NCBI GenBank assembly: GCA_944391545.1
Contig: CALXTZ010000030.1
Span: 1 to 13,763 of the forward strand
DNA: 13,763 nucleotides
Direction: 5' to 3'
Source: an uncultured Alphaproteobacteria bacterium
GTDB lineage: Bacteria; Pseudomonadota; Alphaproteobacteria; CAAHEQ01; UBA3637
A program made the translations under genes and the position numbers. Shown in pieces: positions 1 to 6,787 of the stretch; the stretch's first letter is position 1, and every line of letters starts with the position of its first letter. Below the pieces are notes generated by a model. It saw only the letters and a program-made list of their open reading frames with translations. It was not told the origin of the DNA and did no database searches.

Positions 1-1
1 C

Positions 2-3000
2 ATAGAAGGGGCTCGGTTGGAAACGTTGTCAAAGCTCGCCAATACGGGCGCTTTTCAAAAGCCGACGGTGATTTTAACGTCGGTTAATGCCGTTTTGCAA
101 AAAGTCCCGCCGAAAGATTTTTTCAAAGGTCATTTTTTGGATGCGCGGGTCGGGGGCTCGTTTGATTGGAACCGCGTACAGGATTTTTTGAATGAAAACG
201 GCTATACACGAACCGAACAGGTCATGGAACCCGGCGAGTATGCGGTGCGCGGCGGCATCGTGGATTTATTTCCGGCCGGATTTGAAAAGCCGCTTCGTTT
301 GGATTTATTCGGCGATGAATTGGAAAGCATCCGTACGTTTGATCCGATCAGCCAAAAAACAATCGGATCGGTTGATTCTTTTTCTTTAAAGCCGATGGCG
401 GAATTTGTGTTGACACCGGACAGCATTGCGCGTTTTCGCACAAAATACCGGGATTTATTCGGTTCGACGGATGATTTGTTGTACGAAAGCGTTTCTCACG
501 GACGGAAGATGGCCGGCATAGAACATTGGCTGCCGTTGTTTTTCGAAAACATGAGCTCGGTTTTGGCCTATCAGCCCGATGTGCCGGTCTCGTTGGATTT
601 TGGCGTCGATAAAGCCGTTGAAGACCGGTGGGCGCAGGTGAAAGAATATTACGAAGCCAGGCTTTCGGCGTTGGAAAACAAAGCCGACATGGGAATGATT
701 TATCGCCCCGTTCCGCCGGATTTGTTCTTCGGGAACGAAAAAGAGTGGCATTCTTTATTGGAAAATCGGCCGGTTGTTCAATTTTCTCCGTTTGTGGAGC
801 CTGATTCGAAAGATATGGGCGGCCGTGTGGGCGAAAATTTTGCGGCATCGCGCGAAAGTCAGGATGTTTTCGATAAACTGGCCGATTATATTGTCAAAAC
901 CAAAGAACATGTTGTCATCGGGGCTTATTCTTCCGTCAGTGCCGATCGAATCGCCGGTATTTTAAAAGAAAAAGGCGTGCCGGTAACGGCTGTTTCTTCC
1001 TGGGCGGCTGCGGTTAAAAAAACACCGTCAGTGATGCTGTTGCCGCTTGAAAAAGGGTTTAAAAGCAAGGATATTACGCTGTTTACGGAATCGGACTTGC
1101 TGGGTGAAAAAGTCGGGCGCCCGACCAAGTATCGAAAAAGCAAAGAAAACTTTATTGAAGACATTTCTTCCCTGTCCGAAGGGGATTTAGTCGTTCATGT
1201 CAGTCACGGTATCGGCCGATATGAAGGGTTGATGACTTTGTCTGTCGGCGGCGTGGCTCATGATTGTTTGAAAATCGTTTATGCCGATGATGACAAATTG
1301 TTTGTACCGGTTGAAAATTTGGATATGTTGTCTCGGTACGGATCCGAAGATACCCATGTCGCTTTGGATAAATTAGGCGGCGGCGCCTGGGAAGCGCGGA
1401 AAAGCCGGATTAAAAAGCGGCTGTTGGATATGGCGGAAAAATTAATTGCGATTGCGGCGGCGCGGTTTGCGAAAAAAACACAGAAAATATATCCGCCGGC
1501 CGGCATTTATAATGAATTTTGCGCGCGTTTTCCGTATGTGGAAACGCAAGATCAATTAAAATCCATTAATCAGGTGATGGCGGATTTTGAAAAAGGCTGT
1601 CCGATGGATCGGTTAATTTGCGGAGACGTCGGGTTCGGAAAAACGGAAGTGGCTTTGCGGGCGGCGTTTATTGCGGCGATGAACGGAGAGCAAGTTGCTT
1701 TGGTCGTGCCAACGACGTTGTTGGCGCGTCAGCATTATGAAACTTTTGCCAAACGTTTTAAAGGATTTCCTTTGAAAATCGGCCGCTTGTCCCGATTGGT
1801 TTCAACCAAGGAAGCCAATGAAACGAAAAAGGGGCTGACGGATGGCAGCGTTGATATTGTCATCGGAACACATGCGCTGCTTTCGAAAAATCTTTCTTTT
1901 AAGAATTTGGGGCTGCTGATTGTCGATGAAGAACAACATTTCGGTGTAGCGCACAAAGAACGGTTAAAAGAATTGAAATCCGATGTCCATGTATTAACGT
2001 TGACGGCAACGCCTATTCCGAGGACGTGGCAAATGTCTTTGACGGGGGTGCGGGACTTAAGCGTCATCGCGACGCCGCCGGTTGACCGGATGGCTGTCAG
2101 CACGTTTGTCATGCCGTTCGATCCGGTTATTATTCGCGATGCTATTATGCGGGAACATTTGCGCGGCGGTCAAACATTTTATGTGTGCCCGCGAATCAGC
2201 GATATGGCGCCGTTATTGGAACGGTTGCATAAAATTGTGCCGGAAGTCAAAATTGTTTCGGCGCATGGACAAATGAGTCCTTCTCAATTGGAAAAAATCA
2301 TGAATGATTTTGCCGATGGTAAATATGACGTGTTGTTAGCTACGTCAATTATCGAATCCGGGCTGTATATTCGGACGGTTAATACGATGATTGTTCACAA
2401 AGCCGATATGTTCGGTCTGGCGGCGCTTTACCAGTTGCGCGGCCGGGTCGGTCGTTCTAAAGTCAAAGCATATGCTTATTTGACAACGGTTGAACATAAA
2501 AAGCTGACGCCGACGGCGACGCGCCGATTGTCGGTGATGCAGAGCTTGGACAGTTTAGGCGCCGGATTTACGTTAGCCAGCCATGATTTGGATATTCGAG
2601 GGGCGGGCAATTTGTTGGGACAGGAGCAATCCGGGCATATTAAAGAAGTCGGTGTTGAATTGTATCAAAAGATGCTGGAAGAAGCCGTGGCAACGTTAAA
2701 AGCCGGTACCGGTGCCGAAGCGTTACAGACGCAAGAAAATTGGTCGCCGCAGATTTCTTTGGGGTTATCCGTTCTTATTCCCGAAAGTTATGTGCCGGAT
2801 TTAGGGCTTCGCATGGAATTGTATCATCGGTTGGCCAATGTTGAAGATGACGCCGAGCTGGAGGAAATGCGTCTTGAATTACAAGATCGGTTCGGCCCCG
2901 TTCCGCAGGAGGTTCAAAACTTGTTTGAAATTGTACAGATTAAAGCCTTATGCCGCGCTGCTTTTGTGGAAAAATTGGATGCCGGACCAAAAGGGTTGAC

Positions 3001-3187
3001 ACTTTCGTTTCATAACAATCTGTACCCGAATCCGGCCGGATTGGTCGGCTTTATTAACGGGCAAATGGGACTTGCCAAATTAAAACCGGACAAACTGACC
3101 GTCACGCGCGCATGGGATCGGATGGACGATCGTGTGAACGGCGTAAAACGCATTTTGGAAACGTTGGCACGATTGGCTCAAGAATAA
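2..3187 (+). CDS. mfd: Transcription-repair coupling factor Mfd (5' end cut by window)
   Basis: Mfd is a cytoplasmic DNA translocase that displaces RNA polymerase stalled at lesions and recruits UvrA/B. The reading frame is open to the left edge; 1061 codons are present and roughly 90-100 N-terminal residues are missing compared with the usual ~1150. Visible in order: the rest of the UvrB-like module (QVMEPGEYAVRGGIVDLFP), the RNA-polymerase-interacting domain (HVSHGIGRYEGL, near base 1200), Walker A GDVGFGKTE (near 1622), DEEQHFGV (near 1926), TATPIPRT (near 2007), QLRGRVGRS (near 2435) and the C-terminal UvrA-binding-like domain. One oddity: motif V, usually SGLDIP, reads SGLYIR (about 2358-2375). 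The stop is TAA at 3185-3187, and the last 10 bases overlap the convergent gene. No terminator is visible. Family identity is near certain; normal activity of this copy is less so because of motif V. Confidence 0.97.
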   Translation: MEGARLETLSKLANTGAFQKPTVILTSVNAVLQKVPPKDFFKGHFLDARVGGSFDWNRVQDFLNENGYTRTEQVMEPGEYAVRGGIVDLFPAGFEKPLRLDLFGDELESIRTFDPISQKTIGSVDSFSLKPMAEFVLTPDSIARFRTKYRDLFGSTDDLLYESVSHGRKMAGIEHWLPLFFENMSSVLAYQPDVPVSLDFGVDKAVEDRWAQVKEYYEARLSALENKADMGMIYRPVPPDLFFGNEKEWHSLLENRPVVQFSPFVEPDSKDMGGRVGENFAASRESQDVFDKLADYIVKTKEHVVIGAYSSVSADRIAGILKEKGVPVTAVSSWAAAVKKTPSVMLLPLEKGFKSKDITLFTESDLLGEKVGRPTKYRKSKENFIEDISSLSEGDLVVHVSHGIGRYEGLMTLSVGGVAHDCLKIVYADDDKLFVPVENLDMLSRYGSEDTHVALDKLGGGAWEARKSRIKKRLLDMAEKLIAIAAARFAKKTQKIYPPAGIYNEFCARFPYVETQDQLKSINQVMADFEKGCPMDRLICGDVGFGKTEVALRAAFIAAMNGEQVALVVPTTLLARQHYETFAKRFKGFPLKIGRLSRLVSTKEANETKKGLTDGSVDIVIGTHALLSKNLSFKNLGLLIVDEEQHFGVAHKERLKELKSDVHVLTLTATPIPRTWQMSLTGVRDLSVIATPPVDRMAVSTFVMPFDPVIIRDAIMREHLRGGQTFYVCPRISDMAPLLERLHKIVPEVKIVSAHGQMSPSQLEKIMNDFADGKYDVLLATSIIESGLYIRTVNTMIVHKADMFGLAALYQLRGRVGRSKVKAYAYLTTVEHKKLTPTATRRLSVMQSLDSLGAGFTLASHDLDIRGAGNLLGQEQSGHIKEVGVELYQKMLEEAVATLKAGTGAEALQTQENWSPQISLGLSVLIPESYVPDLGLRMELYHRLANVEDDAELEEMRLELQDRFGPVPQEVQNLFEIVQIKALCRAAFVEKLDAGPKGLTLSFHNNLYPNPAGLVGFINGQMGLAKLKPDKLTVTRAWDRMDDRVNGVKRILETLARLAQE

Positions 3188-4299
3188 CCGTGTTCTTTTA
3201 ACAGGTTTAAATGAATTCCTTGCGCATGTTTTTTCAAGTATTTAATGACTTCACCCTTGGTTTGTGTCAAAACGCCCATATAAGTCGGTTCCTGATGCGC
3301 TTGTTTGACTTGGGCATACAAATGACGCAAACCCAGGTTTTCCGATGAATAAGTCAACATAATCGGCCGATTTAAAATATATTTCAAAATGTTGTGAAAT
3401 GAATTTTCACCGCGATATAAAGAAAAGGCACCGTCTTTGTGATATTGTTTCATTAAATGTAAATGTTCCAAAATTGTTTCGGGCGCTTGAGAAAACAGCA
3501 TGGATTTTTTCAAAGAAACCGCTCGAATGTATTCTGCCGCGGGAATGCCTTCTTTCACAAAGAAAGTCGCAACGCGCATGATGTTGCTTTGCAATGTTTC
3601 CGGCTTTTGATAAAAGAACGCCGGGTTGCCTTTATAAGCTGCCAGACATGTTGATAAATCCAACCCGTTTTTTTTGTAAAAAGCAATCATTTGATCCATC
3701 TTTTTATGGATGCTGTCCGGAGCCAGATACAATAAACAAGGCTTTTTGCGGGCTGAACCGATAAAATTAATCGTCGTTAATCCGTGTTTTTGATACGGTT
3801 CAACGATTTTTTCAATATTGGTCATTATCGTGTTTGACCGGGTATGAAACAAAGTCGGTTCGGTCAGGCACATTTTTAAATATTCTTTATCCGACAAGTC
3901 AGGCGTGACGGTTTGTAAAGCTTTGGCCGTTCGCAAAACATTGCTGCGTAATTTTTGGGGCGTATACAAAAATAAAGTCGGAACTTTGACAAATGCCGTT
4001 AAAAAATCTTTTTTGGAAAAGCCGAATTCCTCAAAACAACGGAACGTTTCTTCAAAGTGATCAGACAAAGTCGCCGGATTGGTTACGGCCAAATGCGGAT
4101 ACTGAATAACGGCTTTCTCCCATTGAGCAATCGTCAGGCCGTATTCTTGGAAAGCCTCAATCGTTTCGCGAATACACGGCATAACGGTTGATTTATGCCG
4201 GGCTTGTATTTTTTCGGCAATCTGCTGAATTTTTAAACTTTTGAACCCGACTTCCAAAAAACTTTTTTCCAAAAGCGGCTGTAACTCTTCAATCCCCAT
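3178..4299 (-). CDS. mTERF-like tandem helical-repeat protein
   Basis: This 373-aa protein is made almost entirely of alpha-helical repeats of about 39 residues. A 'P-x-hydrophobic' motif recurs at YPHL (P68), VPTL (P107), EPTL (P148), KPCL (P187), NPAF (P226) and RPIM (P311), with a degenerate KKSM near 265. A second element, 'P-E/x-x-L/I', recurs at P75, P114, P194, P233 and P273. Repeats often begin with a Gly-containing turn such as EYGL, EFGF, KHGL, KNGL or KEGI. This two-proline, three-helix layout is that of the mTERF family, eukaryotic organellar nucleic-acid-binding proteins that control transcription or RNA processing. Assignment rests on pattern, so nucleic-acid binding is inference. 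No signal peptide or membrane segment is seen. The start is supported by GAGGG just upstream and a strong promoter. Alternatives are another alpha-solenoid family (PPR-, HEAT- or TALE-like). Confidence 0.75.
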   Translation of the reverse strand: MGIEELQPLLEKSFLEVGFKSLKIQQIAEKIQARHKSTVMPCIRETIEAFQEYGLTIAQWEKAVIQYPHLAVTNPATLSDHFEETFRCFEEFGFSKKDFLTAFVKVPTLFLYTPQKLRSNVLRTAKALQTVTPDLSDKEYLKMCLTEPTLFHTRSNTIMTNIEKIVEPYQKHGLTTINFIGSARKKPCLLYLAPDSIHKKMDQMIAFYKKNGLDLSTCLAAYKGNPAFFYQKPETLQSNIMRVATFFVKEGIPAAEYIRAVSLKKSMLFSQAPETILEHLHLMKQYHKDGAFSLYRGENSFHNILKYILNRPIMLTYSSENLGLRHLYAQVKQAHQEPTYMGVLTQTKGEVIKYLKKHAQGIHLNLLKEHGYS

Positions 4300-4326
4300 T
4301 TTTCCCTCGTTTTTTTATAATTGTAT

Positions 4327-4355
4327 ATTATATAGGAAAAGTTGACAAAAGTCAA
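4327..4355 (-). promoter_or_regulatory. Sigma70-type promoter of the mTERF-like gene
   Basis: Read on the minus strand, TTGACT (4350-4355) is followed after exactly 17 nt by a perfect TATAAT (4327-4332). It predicts a start of transcription near 4320 and a short leader of about 20 nt carrying the GAGGG ribosome site. Confidence 0.75.
4342..4355. repeat. Inverted repeat over the -35 box, possible operator
   Basis: TTGACAAAAGTCAA is a perfect 5-bp inverted repeat (TTGAC / GTCAA) around four A. On the minus strand its outer arm is the -35 element and the rest lies in the spacer, where a dimeric repressor could act. The site is seen directly; an operator function is inference. Confidence 0.4.
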
Positions 4356-4394
4356 GAAAAGAATAAGCGAATCGATTTATTTTTGATGCGGAAA

Positions 4395-5150
4395 TTATCT
4401 GTCATTGACGGCTTGTTGAAGCTCTATTTGCCGCGCAAGCAATTTGCGCTGATATTTGCTGATGTGCAACGGTAAAGGAGCCGTCGTTGTTTCGAGAGAC
4501 GGAGATACGGGCGGTTGAAACAATTGGCATTTTTTGATTTCGAAATTTTCATGCCGAACATAAGCGTCAACCAATTCTTTTTTCTGATTGCGATAGGCAA
4601 AAAATTGAATGCCGGTAACGGTGTTTTCTTCCTGTAATTCTTTTAAGATCAACAGACGTATGTCAGCCGTACGGTGTAAAAAATCGGTATTCGTTTCGGT
4701 ATTTCTTTTGACGGGAAAAGAAAACTGCACCAGCCGAGATTGATCGGTGACGATTGTATCTAAAATAGTTTCAAACAAGCGGGATTTAGGTTTAAACAAT
4801 GCGCCTTCGTAGACACATTTTTGCGCAGAACTGATGATTTTACCTTGCGGAAAACGAATCAGCCGTTCGGTGTCGGAAAGCGGACGTTGTAAAAACAGAA
4901 TATTTTTGCGTCTGAAAATTTTGGCTTCCAAATCCGAATAACTCACCAACAACCGGCAAATATCTTCAATAACCGCATTTTCATGTTCGCTTTTGGAGTC
5001 AAAATAAAAAACAACCCGCCGAATATCCGGATTGTCCAATTGCTTTTCAATGTCTTTCAGAACCGGCGGCGGAAGAGAACCCTTGGGCGTTGTCATAAAC
5101 AAAGCGTCTTCTTTTCTTTTGACCAGAACAGACTTTTTGAAGCAGAACAT
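4395..5150 (-). CDS. Hypothetical protein, 251 aa
   Basis: I do not recognise this family. The protein has no signal peptide or membrane segment and is probably cytoplasmic. Residues about 40-70 (RRVVFYFDSKSEHENA and following) look like a beta-strand then helix, suggesting an alpha/beta fold. The middle is mixed and charged, a proline-rich stretch (QPPVSPSLETTTAPLPLH) lies near 215-232, and the C-terminus is a basic and amphipathic helix (SKYQRKLLARQIELQQAV). The first Met is chosen because AGAGGT lies just upstream; the next Met (residue 19) has no ribosome site. It has its own promoter and is upstream of, and in the same direction as, the mTERF-like gene, 95 nt away. No terminator separates them clearly, so some co-transcription is possible. 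Composition matches the neighbours, with no sign of recent transfer. Confidence 0.8.
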   Translation of the reverse strand: MFCFKKSVLVKRKEDALFMTTPKGSLPPPVLKDIEKQLDNPDIRRVVFYFDSKSEHENAVIEDICRLLVSYSDLEAKIFRRKNILFLQRPLSDTERLIRFPQGKIISSAQKCVYEGALFKPKSRLFETILDTIVTDQSRLVQFSFPVKRNTETNTDFLHRTADIRLLILKELQEENTVTGIQFFAYRNQKKELVDAYVRHENFEIKKCQLFQPPVSPSLETTTAPLPLHISKYQRKLLARQIELQQAVNDR

Positions 5151-5175
5151 GGGACCTCTCTTGGTGTTCGGATAA

Positions 5176-5203
5176 AGTATATGCGTTTGTTTTTATTTGT
5201 CAA
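5176..5203 (-). promoter_or_regulatory. Sigma70-type promoter of the 251-aa gene
   Basis: On the minus strand, a perfect TTGACA (5198-5203) is followed by a 16-nt spacer and TATACT (5176-5181). The start codon is 26 nt below the -10 box, leaving a short leader with AGAGGT as ribosome site. Confidence 0.7.
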
Positions 5204-5298
5204 GTAAAGATGAATTTGAAAATGAAAAAGAAAGGCTTGTATTTTTCACAGGATAGTATATAACTATGTATGTAATACTTTTGATAAAGAGGGAAAAA

Positions 5299-5841
5299 AT
5301 GAAAACAGGTACAGCAGCTTTATTTTTAGCATTATGTCTTTTATTCGGGACGGCGGCGCAGGCGGAATTTTATGTTTCTGCCGGTGCCGGGAAAACATTC
5401 AATACAGGGACGGCCTGGCGAAACGGCGAAAAATCAGATTTTGATAATTCTAATACGTATTCGGTGGCTGTCGGGTATGATTTGCCGTTTATCGATATCA
5501 TCCGCGTTGAAGGGGAATACCTGCATAACCGGGCGAAAATCGAACACGGCGGGAAAGCAACTTATGACGGTGTGATGGCGAACGGTTATGTCGATATTCC
5601 GTTTTCGGTTCCGTTATTTACGCCTTACGTCGGCATCGGGTTGGGCCCGGGTCGGTATGAGGGCGAATATGTCTTGGGCTATCAAGGCATGGTCGGTATA
5701 GATGCCGAGGTCTTTGTTGTTCCGCTGGTGGCCAGCCTGGAGTACCGGTACATGCAGACGAATCGCCATGGCGAGCGTCATGATGAAACCTATAAATTTT
5801 ACGCGCATACGGTTATGATGAAACTGCGGTATGAATTTTAA
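5299..5841 (+). CDS. Small outer-membrane beta-barrel protein
   Basis: This is a 180-aa secreted protein. It begins with a classic Sec signal peptide (MKTGTAALFLALCLLFGTAAQA, cleavage expected after AQA at residue 22). The mature part has alternating hydrophobic and polar strands typical of a small beta-barrel, for example FYVSAGAGKTF, TYSVAVGYDL, FTPYVGIGLGPG and VASLEYRYMQ. It ends in LRYEF, and a C-terminal Phe is the usual signal for the BAM assembly machine. Size and strand count suggest an eight-stranded barrel of the OmpA-/Opa-like type; no peptidoglycan-binding domain follows. The start at 5299 is preferred over an in-frame ATG at 5266 because AGAGGGA lies 5 nt upstream of it and it gives an intact signal peptide. 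A weak promoter (TTGTAT near 5238, TATAAC near 5259, short spacer) is possible. Ligand and function are unknown. Confidence 0.85.
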   Translation: MKTGTAALFLALCLLFGTAAQAEFYVSAGAGKTFNTGTAWRNGEKSDFDNSNTYSVAVGYDLPFIDIIRVEGEYLHNRAKIEHGGKATYDGVMANGYVDIPFSVPLFTPYVGIGLGPGRYEGEYVLGYQGMVGIDAEVFVVPLVASLEYRYMQTNRHGERHDETYKFYAHTVMMKLRYEF

Positions 5842-5844
5842 AAG

Positions 5845-5874
5845 AAAAGGGAGTTCCTGAAAGCTCCCTTTTTT
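5845..5874. terminator. Rho-independent terminator after the small barrel gene
   Basis: AAAAGGGAG (5845-5853) pairs with CTCCCTTTT (5864-5872) around a 10-nt loop, followed by more T. The minus-strand side also ends in a T-rich run, so it may work in both directions. Confidence 0.8.
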
Positions 5875-5875
5875 A

Positions 5876-6045
5876 TGGTTCGTACGTAACACGACCTGCG
5901 TGATCAGGTAGATGTAGACATAGCAGCCCAGCCGTAAGGCTTGCGTAGCTTCGGACTGGGCGAACAAAGTTCGGAATGGTTAATACCACTTGCGTTAGCG
6001 AGTGGAAGTTTATGAATGAAGAGAGGCAAAATGCTCTCTTTTTTA
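5876..6045 (+). ncRNA. Candidate structured small RNA or 3'UTR-derived RNA
   Basis: No credible gene covers this stretch, yet it is dense in pairing. ACCTG (5894-5898) pairs with CAGGT (5905-5909). GCCCAGCCG (5926-5934) pairs with CGG-A-CTGGGC (5952-5961) with one bulge. CCACTTGC (5986-5993) pairs with GCGAGTGG (5998-6005) around GTTA. GTTCG (5878-5882) can close the first two hairpins by pairing with CGAAC (5961-5965), which could instead pair with GTTCG at 5969-5973. It ends in a terminator. It lies between one terminator and the next, and the following gene is convergent, so it is not a leader. It does not match tmRNA, SRP RNA, RNase P or 5S rRNA as I know them. No clear promoter is seen, so read-through from the barrel gene and processing is an alternative. 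The minus strand could also be the RNA. Confidence 0.4.
6019..6044 (+). terminator. Rho-independent terminator of the candidate RNA
   Basis: AAGAGAG (6019-6025) pairs with CTCTCTT (6034-6040) around an 8-nt loop, followed by T to 6044. The minus-strand side lacks a clean T-run, so it should act on plus-strand transcripts. Confidence 0.7.
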
Positions 6046-6118
6046 TCGGTCGGGGCTGGTATTCGAGGCATTATTGTCCTTTCAGCGGTCAGGATGCAGG
6101 AGCCGGGGCGTTATTGCC

Positions 6119-6703
6119 TTATTCAATGATATGGTTGTCTTCGTCAGTGTAGCGAATAAGGTAGCCCGTTCCGGCGCCGATGGCGATGATTTGGTAAATG
6201 ACGCCGAAAATCATTTCAACATTCGCAAAAAAACGGCCGCCGGCCATGGGAACAAAATCTCCGTAACCGACCGTTGTCATTGTGGTCAGGCTGAAATAAA
6301 TATTGTTCAATAATCCGTTGGCCGTTGTGATATTCAGGGCGTCATAAACCAAAGCAAATCCCAAAACGACAGTTAAATATCCGAAAAGCAGGATGTACAA
6401 AATGATGGATTTGGTTGCGATTAAAAAGGCTGTGTTCGGCTTAATCGGCAACTCTTCGTGCAGGCGAACGACTTTCGGATAGCGTTGCCAATATTTCATT
6501 TTCCATTCTTTGACGGATTTTAAAACAATATATAAAACCCAAGAACACAAGCTGATGATGAAAATCAATGCAATGGTCATTTGCCACGAATTATCAATTC
6601 GGTACATTGCAAAGGTCAACAAAAAGGCGCAAACGGCCGGGACAAGCAGGGCCGTGAACAACAACCGATACGGATGCGGCTTTTGAAGAGGTAATTTATC
6701 CAT
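6119..6703 (-). CDS. Two-TM-type (Ion_trans_2-like) potassium channel
   Basis: This is a 194-aa inner-membrane protein. Hydrophobic segments lie at about residues 14-33, 41-62, 95-120 and 157-180. Between the last two sits the selectivity filter TTVGYGD (143-149), preceded by a pore helix, so the final two segments plus the filter form a bacterial K+ channel pore and the protein should act as a tetramer. A charged stretch (KSVKEWKMKYWQRYPK) separates the first pair from the pore pair. The segment before the pore lacks a regular Arg array, so it is not an obvious voltage sensor, and there is no RCK/TrkA-N domain after the pore. The start at 6703 is chosen because AAAGGA lies about 7 nt upstream; the in-frame ATG at 6745 has no ribosome site. 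It lies downstream of the larger barrel gene on the same strand but beyond a strong terminator. No clear promoter was found. Confidence 0.9.
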   Translation of the reverse strand: MDKLPLQKPHPYRLLFTALLVPAVCAFLLTFAMYRIDNSWQMTIALIFIISLCSWVLYIVLKSVKEWKMKYWQRYPKVVRLHEELPIKPNTAFLIATKSIILYILLFGYLTVVLGFALVYDALNITTANGLLNNIYFSLTTMTTVGYGDFVPMAGGRFFANVEMIFGVIYQIIAIGAGTGYLIRYTDEDNHIIE

Positions 6704-6766
6704 GGGCGTTCCTTTCTCGGTTATCAAATGGATTGCCTCGTTCATAAAATCAAGCCGGTTGATGAA

Positions 6767-6786
6767 AAAGGGCCCACAGGCCCTTT
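6767..6786. terminator. Terminator after the larger barrel gene
   Basis: AAAGGGCC (6767-6774) pairs perfectly with GGCCCTTT (6779-6786) around a 4-nt loop. On the minus strand it follows the stop codon by a single base and runs into a short T-rich stretch. It separates the barrel gene from the potassium channel gene. Confidence 0.75.
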
Positions 6787-6787
6787 G

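Noticed and set aside
4342..4370. Plus-strand promoter starting at TTGACA (4342-4347)
   Set aside because: No -10 box lies 16-18 nt downstream, and the next genes are on the minus strand.
5614..5967. Minus-strand 117-aa reading frame over the small barrel gene end and terminator
   Set aside because: It runs through a terminator and overlaps a well-supported barrel gene. Its sequence has no protein-like pattern.
5961..5973. CGAAC-AAA-GTTCG as a second SOS box (Firmicute-type CGAAC-N4-GTTCG)
   Set aside because: The spacer is 3 nt, not 4. The other evidence points to the alphaproteobacterial GAAC-N7-GAAC form, and no promoter is at this site.
5960..6010. Weak likeness of this stretch to part of 5S rRNA (reverse strand) and to a tRNA T-loop
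   Set aside because: Only short matches such as GTTCGGAATGG are seen. The rest of a 5S rRNA or tRNA, including acceptor stem and anticodon arm, is absent.
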